Positions 1 through 9,609 of a DNA stretch of 64,000 nt are shown in pieces. The stretch covers positions 1-64,000 of the forward strand of contig JAFTRX010000101.1 in assembly GCA_017462015.1 (NCBI GenBank). The letters are read 5' to 3'. This DNA comes from Lentisphaeria bacterium (GTDB lineage Bacteria; Verrucomicrobiota; Lentisphaeria; Victivallales; Victivallaceae). The translations under genes and the position numbers were made by a program. The notes beneath the pieces are model-generated. The model was not told the origin of the DNA, ran no database searches, and saw only the letters and a program-made list of their open reading frames with translations. How positions within the stretch are numbered: position 1 is the first letter of the stretch; every line of letters begins with the position of its first letter.

Positions 1-162
1 CGCGGCTTACTGCTCGGCTTCCTCCGCCCGCGCTGAATTTCTTCAGCGCGTCCGCCGGCTGTTGACCGGCGGTTCGCTTCGTCCAGGAGCGCGCGCTCGG
101 CGGCAACCGCCTCGCATCACTATTCCAAGACGAGGTTTTGCCACAATATACGCCGCTTGAGT
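1..162. repeat. GC-rich palindromic intergenic stretch
   Basis: Two perfect stems are visible: 29-37 with 42-50 (9 bp, 4-nt loop) and 52-58 with 66-72 (7 bp, 7-nt loop). The rest is GC-rich and shares the words GGTTCGCTTCG with the hairpin at 63826-63896. A minus-strand frame is open from about 133 to the left edge but has no ATG, so I do not call a gene. It lies downstream of the gene ending at 163 and could act in 3' end formation, though no T-run follows the stems. Confidence 0.5.
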
Positions 163-2613
163 TTACCGCTTTTGATAAATGAACAGATTCCGGAAAATTC
201 CACCGAAACCGGCTTTATCAAGCGCCTGCACCCGGATCACGATCCGGTTTTTGCCGGGTTTCAACACTCCGGCAGGCAAATCTTTTATCCAGGTGTAACT
301 GTAACGCGCCCACCAGCTGTGGAAGGGCTGATGCGCCACGACCTGACCGTTGATCCAAATCCACGCCTCATTGTTGATACCACCGACATAAAGCGCGAGT
401 TTATCCGGATCGAACTTGCTGTCCAATTCAAAGTCAGTAGCATAATACATTTCCCCCAGATAAGGAACCATGTGTTTTTTGTCGGTGAAATATCCCTGCA
501 TTTCAATTGCCCGCGGCACCTGGATATCGCTCCACTTGGAAATATCCAGATCTTTGCGGAACCACTCATCCATGATACCCAGCGAAAGTTCATCTGTTTT
601 GAACTTCCAGATACGGGGGAAATCCACCGCCAGCGTTCCTTCTGTACCATTGCGCAACGCATCGGTGTTGCGGTACTGCATCATCTTGCCGTAAGAAGAA
701 CGGTTGGCGCCGAATTTACCATAAACGGGCCGCTGATCCATCCGGTAATCTGAAGTCTTGAAATGAGAGGGGTTCAGTTTCATCATTTCCGCTTCCAGTT
801 TCTGCATCTTCTCCGCGAGCTTGGCAGCACCTGCATAATCACAGTTAAGTTCGCAAACTCCGCGCATCTTGCTGTAAGTATAGATGTGGTCAGCGGTAAT
901 GCGGAGCATTCTCATCCGGAGTTTTATACCTTCATCGGTGATACCGGAAGTGAGCTTTTCCGCTTCGTCGATCAGCGGCATCAAGCTGGAAATAAACTTG
1001 TAGTTATAAAATTCCGGAATCAGCTCCTCTTCGTGGGTGTTGACGGTGAAGTTGCGGACCGCATCTTCCAGTGCGGTATAGAATTTTTTGACCGGTTCGG
1101 CGGCAGGACCGTAAAGTTTGCTGTAAGCTTCATCCAGAATTTTTTCGCCGTCACCCGCCGGATTCCAGAGCATTTTGCCCAACATATATATGTTGAGGAA
1201 GTGCAAATTCCACACCTGACGACATTCCCAGCGCATACCCAGCGGCTTGCGTTCCGGATCGGCGAGAAATTTCACATCCTGAATGATATTGTGCATCTGC
1301 GGGATCGGCAGCGTCAAATTGAACATGAAGTTGGGATAATAGGGACGATAGATAAATTTATCCATCCGCCGTTTCCACGCTTTGAACATCGCGGCAATCT
1401 GCTGCGACTGCCAGTTATCCGGATGATTGATCGGCTTGACCAGAGAATATTCCAGAAGCGCGAGATGTCCGCCGACATTATCCGCAAACTTGAATTCGGT
1501 CGGCGGAGTGTAGATTCTGCCGCAATAGATACTGGCAGAGATGATCTTATCCGGAAATTCCGGTTTCAATCGGGCGGCGACATTGCTGATGAGCCGGTAA
1601 TACGAACCGCTCACTGAAGGCTTACCGCGACCGGCGATCCCCTCTTTACGGATATTGCCGTTGGCGGCAAGACAGTTGGGGCAGTAACAGATGAACATGC
1701 CGTCATGGGGGGCAAATCCGACATAGGTGATGTCCGGATTTTTCTTGAAAAATTCCCGGATTTTTTTGACGAGGATCTCTTCAACATCCGGGTGCGTCAT
1801 GCAGATAACTTTGATATCCCGCCCCTTACCGTCCGGAAGAAGTCCGAAGTACTCCGGATGCTTTTCGAACATCCTGTTGGTGATGAAACGATGGATGGAG
1901 CTGTCTTCAGCATTGCTGAATCCGGCACTGAATTCCAAAAAGCGGTTGCGGTGAAAAAACGCATCCAGATCGTTGGCAGCACTTTTATCCGGAGTGAGCC
2001 AGTAGCCGCGCATCAGAAATCCCGGACGTTCAAAAATATCCAGTTTCCCGACCGCAATGTTTTTGTTGGAGGGAACAACTTCGCCAACTTTGCCGGGCAT
2101 ATACCAGCGGCAGCCGAGCTGTTCCAGAAAAGCGTAAACGGCAAACAACGTTCCCTTGTATGCCGTGCCGAAATTCAAATCCCACGGGCGATTGGGATCC
2201 GCACCTTTGCGCTTGGAGGGACGACCGCCGCGACTGGTGGCAAGTTTCCAGCCATCATCATTACCGGCGAGCACCAGATCTTTGCCGACCGTTTTGACGA
2301 TAAAACCCTCTTTGATCTCCTCGTAACTCTGCCCGGAGGGGATATCGAGTTTCATTTTGGCGGTATACCGGCTGCGGCCGACCAGAATTTTGGGTCCGGT
2401 AACTTTCTGATCGTCGGTCTTGATCACAAAATCAGCTCCGGAAATCCGGTCGAGAAAGTGTTTCAACTCTTTGGCAGCAAGCTGATTTTTGTACGGCGCG
2501 TCGGCGGCGACGACTATAGTCGCCTTGGCTTTACCGTTTTCTGTAATTATCATCTTTGCCTCTGCGGCTGCCATGATCGTAACACCTGCCATCATCATCA
2601 AAATTTGCTTCAT
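163..2613 (-). CDS. Secreted DUF4838 / GH67-like protein with C-terminal sugar-binding domain
   Basis: Predicted exported protein of 816 aa. A signal peptide (about residues 1-19, ending AEA) is followed by a GH67-N-like domain (AAKELKHFLDRISGA near 46-60, and GCRWYMPGKVGEVVP near 167-181) and the DUF4838 core, with HPEYF near 253 and a CYCPNC cluster near 310. Residues of about 695-816 look like a beta-sandwich sugar-binding domain of the GH2 type. The family resembles alpha-glucuronidases but no activity is established, so polysaccharide or glycoconjugate binding or hydrolysis is inference. It is the last gene of a minus-strand cluster, 36 bp after the pseudopilin gene. The SD is weak (AGAGA). 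Confidence 0.85.
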   Translation of the reverse strand: MKQILMMMAGVTIMAAAEAKMIITENGKAKATIVVAADAPYKNQLAAKELKHFLDRISGADFVIKTDDQKVTGPKILVGRSRYTAKMKLDIPSGQSYEEIKEGFIVKTVGKDLVLAGNDDGWKLATSRGGRPSKRKGADPNRPWDLNFGTAYKGTLFAVYAFLEQLGCRWYMPGKVGEVVPSNKNIAVGKLDIFERPGFLMRGYWLTPDKSAANDLDAFFHRNRFLEFSAGFSNAEDSSIHRFITNRMFEKHPEYFGLLPDGKGRDIKVICMTHPDVEEILVKKIREFFKKNPDITYVGFAPHDGMFICYCPNCLAANGNIRKEGIAGRGKPSVSGSYYRLISNVAARLKPEFPDKIISASIYCGRIYTPPTEFKFADNVGGHLALLEYSLVKPINHPDNWQSQQIAAMFKAWKRRMDKFIYRPYYPNFMFNLTLPIPQMHNIIQDVKFLADPERKPLGMRWECRQVWNLHFLNIYMLGKMLWNPAGDGEKILDEAYSKLYGPAAEPVKKFYTALEDAVRNFTVNTHEEELIPEFYNYKFISSLMPLIDEAEKLTSGITDEGIKLRMRMLRITADHIYTYSKMRGVCELNCDYAGAAKLAEKMQKLEAEMMKLNPSHFKTSDYRMDQRPVYGKFGANRSSYGKMMQYRNTDALRNGTEGTLAVDFPRIWKFKTDELSLGIMDEWFRKDLDISKWSDIQVPRAIEMQGYFTDKKHMVPYLGEMYYATDFELDSKFDPDKLALYVGGINNEAWIWINGQVVAHQPFHSWWARYSYTWIKDLPAGVLKPGKNRIVIRVQALDKAGFGGIFRNLFIYQKR

Positions 2614-2649
2614 ATTTTCTCTTATACTTATATATGTTGTATATTGTAA

Positions 2650-3408
2650 TTACCAATTCGGGGCCATTTTGAGATTCTTTTCGCCCTGTGGACCGACAAT
2701 ATAGTAGTAGTTCAACGTCTCCTGTTTCGGGCGGAGCGTAAATCCGGAACCATCGCAACGGCTGACGTTCCGCGGAATAGTTTTGTTGTTATGCGGATTT
2801 CCGCCGTGACCGTAGCGGAAAAAGCCTTTGACCCCGCCGGCTTCATAAGCGCAATCATTCACATCCTGCGTGCGCCAGTTGGTCTGCCGTCCTTCCGTAA
2901 TAAACAACACCCGGCTGGGACGGCGCACCTTCTTGAATCCGCCTTTGTCAGTATTTTCCCGCCGTGTACTCCATTTATTGCACCCCAGCCACGCATTTAT
3001 TCCGTAGGTGCGGTCGTCCGCCAGATAGTAACCCGAAGAACGGATACGCGCCGGTGTCCCCGGACAATACATCACATGACTGCGGGTGTACCACTTGTCA
3101 CGGTTCAACTTGAATCGCGCCATCATTTTTTCAATCCAGAAATCACCGACCCACTCCGTCTCCTGCGTGGTGATGCCGTCATAATCACCGATGTAATTCA
3201 ATGTTTCCATCGTCACCTGCCGTACATTACCCAGACAGTTGGCAATCCGCCCTCTCTCCCGCGCACTCTGCAACGCCGGAAGCAGTATCGCCGCCAGAAT
3301 GGCAATAATCGCAATGACGACCAGCAATTCTATCAACGTGAAAGGCTTTACGGGAGTATTTTGCTGTTTCAGTCGGTAGCAGCTTGCAAAACGAAGATTC
3401 GACGACAT
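2650..3408 (-). CDS. Type II secretion-like pseudopilin (prepilin N-methylation domain)
   Basis: 252 aa. A short basic leader (1-22) precedes the class III helix starting FTLIELLVV at residue 23, with Glu27 at the +5 position expected for prepilin peptidase and assembly. The residue before the cut is Pro22, not the usual Gly. The C-terminal part is a soluble domain with GYGINAW-like and H...DG elements seen in Lentisphaerae/Planctomycetes pseudopilins. The start codon overlaps the stop of the upstream gene by one base (TAATG), with GGAG 8 bases before it, so translation is probably coupled. It likely belongs to an inner-membrane-anchored pseudopilus or acts as an anchored accessory of the secreted proteins around it (inference). 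Confidence 0.85.
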   Translation of the reverse strand: MSSNLRFASCYRLKQQNTPVKPFTLIELLVVIAIIAILAAILLPALQSARERGRIANCLGNVRQVTMETLNYIGDYDGITTQETEWVGDFWIEKMMARFKLNRDKWYTRSHVMYCPGTPARIRSSGYYLADDRTYGINAWLGCNKWSTRRENTDKGGFKKVRRPSRVLFITEGRQTNWRTQDVNDCAYEAGGVKGFFRYGHGGNPHNNKTIPRNVSRCDGSGFTLRPKQETLNYYYIVGPQGEKNLKMAPNW

Positions 3409-4829
3409 TATTTTTTCTCCTCAATGACTTTGGCTTTATTGGAAATGGTACTTAAAAATTCCTGTGCTTCTTTATACTGTCTGCGGAAAACATTGTCCAG
3501 AAGAGCTGCCGCCTCCTTGCGTTTTCCATTCACAAGCAGCTTGCGCGCCTGCTCTCTCACGACAAAATATTCGTCGATGAAACGGGTTTCCACCTTTTCA
3601 AATTCGGGAATAAAGTTGTGATCCAGCGGCAATTTTTTCTTCAAATCCAGAGCCCGCTTACCCCAATCGCCATTGGCAAGCGATTCCGGAACAGCGGTCA
3701 ATCCCATCGGTATCGGCAGAAACACCGTGTGGCGCTGCGGTCCGAGAGCGACAAAGGTGACACTCAAATAATCGGGGAACTGCCGGTCGGGAACGAACAT
3801 GATGCTGGAAAGAGAGGCATCGACACAAACCGAACGGAATTTGAACTGTTTCTCTATCTCCGGTTCGCGGAAACGGGCAAGGCGCATCAGATCAAAAGGA
3901 GCAACTTTGCCTTTTTCGGCAATCACATTGCGGAGAAACTCCGATGCGGCATAGCGGCGGTTGGCTCCGTTGAGAAAAGCATCGCGCTTCTGCTTGATGA
4001 CATTCCGCATACCGGGAAGCAGATAGTTGTTCGCGCGCACTTCAAAGGAGAAATTCACTTCACCGCAGGCAAAGTAGCGCGGAGTTGCTTCAAAAATCAT
4101 GCCGCGGTCAAGGTCAGCCATAAGGTAGAGAGAGAGCGAACGCACCAGTCCCATACGATGCAGTTTTTTCATCATCGCCGCCGCTTCATCCAGATTGGCA
4201 CAATGTTCAGCGACATAACGCAACGTAAAGATCGAACCGATATGAGTTGACCGGTTGTAGTAAGCACTGCCCACGGCGGAGTTGCCGTCGTTCTGAACGA
4301 TCATCAAACCGCGTTCATTCATCACCGCACCGGCGCCGGAACTCCAGAGGTCGTTGACGGTGATTACTTTGTACTTACCGGGGAACGCACGGAAAAGTCG
4401 GGCGCTCAAAAGGTTCTGGCCTTTGTAATCGCGGTTTTTCTGCACCATGCAGGCGCCGGTCGCGGATACTTCCGGGGTGATTATCCAGGAGGTGCATCCG
4501 GTACGGGTATAGAAAAAGTTGTTGTGAAAGGTGAAATCACCTTTTTTCCACTTGAGTGCGCGCTCAATAGCTTCATCTTCAACGCGATAGCTTGGCAAAC
4601 CATTGTTTTCCAGCATCAAATGGAACGCTTCGGCAAATTGCGCCCGGCCGGCTCCGTTTTTCAGTTTATCCAGCTTGGAACGGTAATACTGTTCCCGGTC
4701 TTTTCTGGTCTTTTGTACAGACTTGACAAACCAGTTACCCGGCATCATATCTTCGACCGGGATATACGTTTCTTGGGCGCACAGGACAACCGCGGCAGAC
4801 ACTGCCAACAGGAAACCGACCTTCTTCAT
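3408..4829 (-). CDS. Exported Ntn-hydrolase of the C45 acyltransferase/amidase type
   Basis: 473 aa with a signal peptide (about 1-18, cut after CA). Cys112 in RTGCTSW fits the N-terminal nucleophile of the C45 group (acyl-CoA:6-aminopenicillanate acyltransferase, acid ceramidase and bile-salt-hydrolase-like folds). It is followed by the typical [35 protein letters not shown] and later strands. Members make their active Cys by self-cleavage, and the 111 residues before Cys112 would then be the propeptide. The substrate is unknown; an amide or N-acyl bond in a glycoconjugate or peptide is plausible from the context. It sits between a DUF4838 gene (13 bp upstream) and a pseudopilin gene (1-bp overlap), so the three are likely one transcript. 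Confidence 0.75.
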   Translation of the reverse strand: MKKVGFLLAVSAAVVLCAQETYIPVEDMMPGNWFVKSVQKTRKDREQYYRSKLDKLKNGAGRAQFAEAFHLMLENNGLPSYRVEDEAIERALKWKKGDFTFHNNFFYTRTGCTSWIITPEVSATGACMVQKNRDYKGQNLLSARLFRAFPGKYKVITVNDLWSSGAGAVMNERGLMIVQNDGNSAVGSAYYNRSTHIGSIFTLRYVAEHCANLDEAAAMMKKLHRMGLVRSLSLYLMADLDRGMIFEATPRYFACGEVNFSFEVRANNYLLPGMRNVIKQKRDAFLNGANRRYAASEFLRNVIAEKGKVAPFDLMRLARFREPEIEKQFKFRSVCVDASLSSIMFVPDRQFPDYLSVTFVALGPQRHTVFLPIPMGLTAVPESLANGDWGKRALDLKKKLPLDHNFIPEFEKVETRFIDEYFVVREQARKLLVNGKRKEAAALLDNVFRRQYKEAQEFLSTISNKAKVIEEKK

Positions 4830-4842
4830 CTCTCATCCACCC

Positions 4843-7260
4843 TTATTTGAATTCAACACTGTGATAATACTTCGACTGGCACCGGCGACCGGTAAAGAGG
4901 ACCGCCGCAGTCCAGGCGATTTTTCCCTCGATTTTATGCCGGTTGTACTGACGGATGAACTGCCCCTTCATCTTTCCCGCTTTGGCAGGGGTAGTTTTCA
5001 AATCTTTCCACGGGATCGTGAAAAGCGCGCACCAGCCGTAATCCGTGATCTTGACCTGATTCTTCCAGTTGACCTTGCGGCCGCCGGAATAACGGTTGCC
5101 GGAGGGGTCGGTGGCAATATGCATAAGACCCTTTTTTCCGCCGGTGGTAAGGATGATCTCAAAACCTTCGCCGTGCGGCAGCACCTTTTCTCCGGGGATA
5201 TGACGGCGGTACTTCATCTTCTTGACATCGGGATACTCACATTTCACGCCGATGTAAATATTGGTGTCATCATAGAGCATCCGGGCTTCGGTTTTGTTGG
5301 GATGAAGACCGGTTCCGGTGTTGTGGAAAAACTGGTCGAGAACCGGAGCGGAAACCCAGGCAGCGGTGCTGAAATCCGGATCAAATCCCGGATTACCGAT
5401 GGTACGTTTACCGACGATCACCTTGCTGGTTTCAAAATTCATGTGCTTTTCAAAATTGTCTTTGAGTGCGGCAAAGAACTTTTTGCCGTTGGGTTTGACC
5501 TTGCCTTCGGCACGTTTGAGAACGGCACGGCAGGCGGCGGCAACTTTGGGCTTGCTGATAACGCACTCCTGCCAGGCGGTATGAGCGACTTCGTTCCAGA
5601 TGGCACGGCCGGGAGTTTTGCTCCACTGTTCACCGATGATATTATAGTATTCGGCAATATCCGGAGCCGCTTCTTTACCGTAAACGCGGGTCAAAAATTC
5701 CATCCGCAACTTTTTGTAATCCTGCATCGGATCCCAGCTTCCCTGAGTCAGCACCCAGTAGTGCATGGCATTGACATCCCACGGATTGCTGAGGAAAGCG
5801 GCATATTTGGTATCGGCACGCATTTCACTGTAAGTGCGGCGGACACCGCGCTGGTACATATACTGCCAGTCGCCGAAAGCGGTCTTGTCGATCGAACGGG
5901 GGAAGTCACCTGCCAGACCGTAATATTCACGCAATGTGATATTTTTGGTGATTTCACTCCACTTGAGGAACTGATCCCGAGTCTTTTGAGACTGCGGTTC
6001 GGAGATGTCGAACCGGGCATTCTTACCGATGGGAGCAAAGGAGATGTCGATGTTGTCTTCCACCGGGCACTTCGGCGGGATAACAGTGAAAAGATAGGCA
6101 AAAGTCAAAATCCGCTTGCCGGGATAGTTGGCTTTCATGTGCTTGCCGATCTGATTGAGGAACATAAAGAACTGCGTGGAACGGAATGCCGGATCATTCG
6201 CCGGAACAGTAATTTCTCTGTAAACCGTTTTGCTGTCAACCACTCCGGGACGCGTGTTCCTGCCGGAGCGGGATATCCCTGTGGCGCGGGAAGTTCCGGC
6301 TGCCGGAGCGACCGGAATTTTTACGATCAACGGCTTCATGCACTCTGCACATTCGCAGAGATTGCGGTTATCTTCGTTCATAATGCGGTAAGTTGCATAA
6401 TCAGGATGCTTTTTGATCAGAGCATCGACCTCGCTGATAAAAGCTTTTATCATCTCCTGATTGGTAAAACAAAGCTGCACCGAACCTCTGAATTTGCTCG
6501 GCTGCATCCGTTTACCATCTTTCAGGGGGTAGAATTCGGGGTGGGTCTTGAAATATTTTTTCTCGGAGATGAATCTGCCGACGATGTTGTGACCGCCGCC
6601 GAATTCCAGAATCGCACCAAACTTCCGCTTGAGCGCGGAGTGAGCTTCAAGCGAGTTCCAATTGGTACCGTTACGGGTCTGCCAGAGGTAACTTTTCAGG
6701 AGATGTTTACCTTTGTAGAGCGGAGGCATCTGCCAGCCGCGCAGCAGAAATTTGGGAATGTCGATATAATCGGTGTTGGTCAGGGTCAGATTTTTATCGG
6801 GAGTGTAAACCGTACCGAACTCTTCGTCCGGACGCGCCCAGATGATATCACTGTTCTTGTAAAGCATCCGGAAGACACCGTTGAGAACACCTTTGGAGCA
6901 ACCGGCGTTAAGGTAGACTTTATTCCCTTTCTGCCGCACAGAATAACCATCGTTTCCGGCAAATTTCGCCGCATCTGCCGGAAAGTTTGCTGACACCGGG
7001 TCGAGAACGATCTGCTTTTTACCGGCAGCAACGCTGTTGACCAGAGGCAGCTGCGCTCCGGAGATGCGCTTTATCCAATACTGCAGCTCCTCTGCAGCAA
7101 ACTTCAACACCTGATCGGCGTTGGCAGGAACCACTATTTCAGCAACCGGCTGACCTTTTGATGCCAGCGGCAGAGCCGCAAACACCGACGGGAAAGAGAA
7201 CACCGCCGCAAGCATCAGAACCGGCAGCGGACGACAGAAAAACATCTTTTTTTCGACCAT
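4843..7260 (-). CDS. Secreted DUF4838 protein with C-terminal CBM9-like domain
   Basis: 805 aa. Signal peptide about 1-28 (ends VFA). A GH67-N-like domain follows (FAAEELQYWIKRISGAQLP near 54-72), then the DUF4838 core with HPEFY near 238 and LCECAEC near 303, matching the same landmarks in the other DUF4838 protein of this cluster. Residues of about 607-805 fit a CBM9-like beta-sandwich (MLYDDTNIYIGVKCEYPD, a GEGFEIIL strand and PWKDL). The paralog carries a different C-terminal binding domain, so the pair may attack two ends or branches of one glycan (inference). AAAGGA lies 8 bases before the ATG. A promoter candidate is at 7301-7329. Confidence 0.85.
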   Translation of the reverse strand: MVEKKMFFCRPLPVLMLAAVFSFPSVFAALPLASKGQPVAEIVVPANADQVLKFAAEELQYWIKRISGAQLPLVNSVAAGKKQIVLDPVSANFPADAAKFAGNDGYSVRQKGNKVYLNAGCSKGVLNGVFRMLYKNSDIIWARPDEEFGTVYTPDKNLTLTNTDYIDIPKFLLRGWQMPPLYKGKHLLKSYLWQTRNGTNWNSLEAHSALKRKFGAILEFGGGHNIVGRFISEKKYFKTHPEFYPLKDGKRMQPSKFRGSVQLCFTNQEMIKAFISEVDALIKKHPDYATYRIMNEDNRNLCECAECMKPLIVKIPVAPAAGTSRATGISRSGRNTRPGVVDSKTVYREITVPANDPAFRSTQFFMFLNQIGKHMKANYPGKRILTFAYLFTVIPPKCPVEDNIDISFAPIGKNARFDISEPQSQKTRDQFLKWSEITKNITLREYYGLAGDFPRSIDKTAFGDWQYMYQRGVRRTYSEMRADTKYAAFLSNPWDVNAMHYWVLTQGSWDPMQDYKKLRMEFLTRVYGKEAAPDIAEYYNIIGEQWSKTPGRAIWNEVAHTAWQECVISKPKVAAACRAVLKRAEGKVKPNGKKFFAALKDNFEKHMNFETSKVIVGKRTIGNPGFDPDFSTAAWVSAPVLDQFFHNTGTGLHPNKTEARMLYDDTNIYIGVKCEYPDVKKMKYRRHIPGEKVLPHGEGFEIILTTGGKKGLMHIATDPSGNRYSGGRKVNWKNQVKITDYGWCALFTIPWKDLKTTPAKAGKMKGQFIRQYNRHKIEGKIAWTAAVLFTGRRCQSKYYHSVEFK

Positions 7261-7300
7261 AAAAAAATCCTTTCATACAAGTTTATCAAAGCGTCGTTAT

Positions 7301-7329
7301 AACTTACTTGCTGAAAGTGATTTTTTCAA
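7301..7329 (-). promoter_or_regulatory. Candidate promoter of the DUF4838/Ntn-hydrolase/pseudopilin cluster
   Basis: On the minus strand TTGAAA (7324-7329), 17 bases, TAAGTT (7301-7306). The -10 box is poor, so this is only a candidate. It lies 40 bases upstream of the start at 7260 and downstream of the 695-aa gene, so it would allow separate expression. Confidence 0.35.
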
Positions 7330-7356
7330 GGTGGAATAACTCTTTTTCTTTCAAAT

Positions 7357-9444
7357 TCAGTACAAATCGCACTGTCCGGGAAGAATGTCCCTGCCGTCAA
7401 AGTTTTCCGGAAGAGTTCCGAAGTTGGCGGCAAAACGCCAGACCTTTCCTTCCGGAGTGGAAAATTCCACCGCCCGGAGTTCTCCCGGAGCATCCAGACG
7501 GCGCAGCTTGTACCCTTCTCCGTCAGCGGCACTTACTCCGGCGATGACCGCGTAGCCGGTATCTGCCAGCACATCCCCCGGCATACGGCGGCGGGCGGGG
7601 AGTTCCTCGACATTACCGCAAATCTCATTGACATAAAGTGAGGTCATGGACCGGCAGGTTTTTATAACGCCCATCGCCTGTTCCGGAGCGTAAATTTTGA
7701 GTGAATCCGCGCCATATCCCAGCACCAGAGAGATCTTGTCATCCACATTGACATGCGTAGAAGCGGTATCGATAACTCCGTCTCCGGAATAAGATTTCAG
7801 CTCCCGGCGGCTGCCGTTCCAATAGAAACTGCGCTTTTTGTCATTATGCACATCGTTGGGGATCTTCCAACCGATGGAACGCAGCGAAAAGAGCATGTGT
7901 TCTTTTACGACATGTGCTTTTTCCAATATTATCATACTCTTGCCGTCGGGCAATGCGGCGCAGGCGGCGGAACTGTTGGCAATAACATAGATACCTTCAC
8001 CCTCACCGACCGGTAAACGTTCCGATATTTCCGTATCTCCGGAATTGATGAATCCGCCGGGGAAACTGCGGTTGAACTTGCTCGTTTCGTGATATATCGA
8101 TGCCCGCCCCAAAAGTTGCGCATGGCCGTTACCGCACCATTCGGCAAGTGAACTGTCATCCAGCGGCAACGCCAGTGCCACCGGACCTTCCGCTCCACGG
8201 CGCACCATGGAACGGACGACTTTGTCACTCCGGACGATATTTGCCGCATGGAACGCATCCTCCCACTCCGCGGGTGAAGCAGAAACCGTTTGCGGTTCCT
8301 CATCGTCTCCGAAACGGCGGCGGAAGTCGGCGCAAAATGCCAGCGCGGCAAAGGGATCGGATTCCAAGCGGGTGTAATAGTAACGGCTGATGACTTTCAT
8401 ATCTGCCAGCCGGGTACCGAAAAAAGAACCGTCCGGATTATCCAGCTGCTCATGTCTGATCGTGGCAAGCATACCGTTTTCAAATTGCAGCGCATCCTGA
8501 TCGCCCTGATCCTTCATCATCATCAGGATCGGCAGCAGATACATCTGGCAATAGCAGTAACGGGCGCGGGAATCGCCCCCCAGACGGAGCAATCTTCCGT
8601 CCGGGAAAATGAAGTTCTTCACAACCTTCCACAAATCGTGAACATGGAGCCGGGCAAAATCCGGAAACTCCTGCTTGCGCGCTTTGCAGTAGAAGTACAA
8701 ATACGCCGCATGGGACAAGGTTATCACGCTGTAACCGACATTCATATATGCGTGATGATCCAGCGAATAATTGGGCGTAAAGTTGAAACCGATGTGCCAA
8801 TTCCGCAACTCCCTGCCCAGATAGGGGTCAATGCTTGCCGCATCCAGCGGATGAGAAATGGCGTTGAGCAGAAATGCACAACTTTTTTCCAGATACGCTT
8901 CGCGGTTCGGAGCATCGGGATAGTCGATATAAGCCCGGTAAAGGAAACTTCCGTTCCAGTAGTTGGACTCCGGTTTGTTCCCACTGTCATCGGCACACAT
9001 TCCCGCCACGATGTCGTAAGTTAAAAGAAAATCCGCCTCCGCCAGACGCAGCTTGCGGAACGCTTCCCGGTCGGCATCGGTAAAATAGGGTTCCAGCGCC
9101 AACTGTCCGGCGACCATCCGTTCCAATCCGAGAATAGATATCCATGAACATCCCCATTTATTGCCGCAGGATGCTTTTCCGTTTCCGGTCTGGTGTGCCG
9201 CCAGATTATAACGGAACAACCGCAGAGCCATTTCCCGCAACTCATTTTTATCCAGCGGGATATCCTCTTTGGTCTCCGCAAGCACCGCCAATGCTCCTGC
9301 GACATTGAAGTTGCTCTGGATCGCCCAGTGTCCGGCTTCGCCGGTGCCGTAGTAGGAGAGTTTCTCATCCACCTTACGGATCTCCTGCCGGGCAAAGTTA
9401 TAAAACGGAACCATCAAATCGATATATCTTTTCTCGTTCAACAT
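7357..9444 (-). CDS. Unassigned 695-aa protein, likely (alpha/alpha)-toroid plus beta-sandwich, polysaccharide-lyase-like
   Basis: I do not recognise the family with certainty. There is no signal peptide, so it is probably cytoplasmic. The first about 400 residues are helix-rich and aromatic (GEAGHWAIQSNFNVAGALAVLAE, YNLAAHQTGNGKASCGNKWGCSW, NYWNGSFLYRAYIDYPDAPN), which resembles the (alpha/alpha) toroid of heparinase II/III and alginate lyases or unsaturated glucuronyl hydrolases. The C-terminal 290 residues look beta-rich. ATG at 9444 is preferred over the TTG three codons upstream, because AAGGA lies 9 bases before the ATG but touches the TTG. It faces the GntR-type regulator, which is likely its controller, and may process oligosaccharides released by the cluster (inference). 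Confidence 0.6.
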   Translation of the reverse strand: MLNEKRYIDLMVPFYNFARQEIRKVDEKLSYYGTGEAGHWAIQSNFNVAGALAVLAETKEDIPLDKNELREMALRLFRYNLAAHQTGNGKASCGNKWGCSWISILGLERMVAGQLALEPYFTDADREAFRKLRLAEADFLLTYDIVAGMCADDSGNKPESNYWNGSFLYRAYIDYPDAPNREAYLEKSCAFLLNAISHPLDAASIDPYLGRELRNWHIGFNFTPNYSLDHHAYMNVGYSVITLSHAAYLYFYCKARKQEFPDFARLHVHDLWKVVKNFIFPDGRLLRLGGDSRARYCYCQMYLLPILMMMKDQGDQDALQFENGMLATIRHEQLDNPDGSFFGTRLADMKVISRYYYTRLESDPFAALAFCADFRRRFGDDEEPQTVSASPAEWEDAFHAANIVRSDKVVRSMVRRGAEGPVALALPLDDSSLAEWCGNGHAQLLGRASIYHETSKFNRSFPGGFINSGDTEISERLPVGEGEGIYVIANSSAACAALPDGKSMIILEKAHVVKEHMLFSLRSIGWKIPNDVHNDKKRSFYWNGSRRELKSYSGDGVIDTASTHVNVDDKISLVLGYGADSLKIYAPEQAMGVIKTCRSMTSLYVNEICGNVEELPARRRMPGDVLADTGYAVIAGVSAADGEGYKLRRLDAPGELRAVEFSTPEGKVWRFAANFGTLPENFDGRDILPGQCDLY

Positions 9445-9447
9445 GGT

Positions 9448-9506
9448 ATACAATCCTTATTTAATATTGGTTGTTATAATATATATTGTATGATTCCCGG
9501 AGTCAA
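9448..9506. promoter_or_regulatory. Promoter of the 695-aa gene with flanking inverted repeat
   Basis: The minus-strand promoter reads TTGACT (9501-9506), 17 bases, TATATT (9478-9483). An inverted repeat ATACAAT (9448-9454) / ATTGTAT (9485-9491) lies across the -10 and leader. It is a candidate site for the regulator encoded next door, and the promoter is more secure than the operator. Confidence 0.5.
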
Positions 9507-9528
9507 ACCGATTTTCCGCAAAAGTTAT

Positions 9529-9557
9529 TTGCTTATCCGGTCAAAATGTGCTATATT
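9529..9557 (+). promoter_or_regulatory. Promoter of the GntR regulator / SMP-30 operon
   Basis: TTGCTT (9529-9534), 17 bases, TATATT (9552-9557), about 53 bases before the ATG at 9610. GGTTGTTA occurs next to it (9560-9567) and again at 9469-9476, so it may be a shared half-site. Confidence 0.5.
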
Positions 9558-9609
9558 ATCGGTTGTTAACGGTTCAATCGACATAAACAAATTATACGGT
9601 TATACGGCA

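Noticed and set aside
4723-6993. 756-codon plus-strand frame
   Set aside because: Antisense to the DUF4838 gene, which has a signal peptide and family motifs. Long shadow frames are common here because stop codons are rare opposite its codon usage.
9193-9609. 139-residue N-terminal extension of the GntR regulator
   Set aside because: It runs antisense through the 695-aa gene start and both promoters; the HTH begins right after the ATG at 9610.
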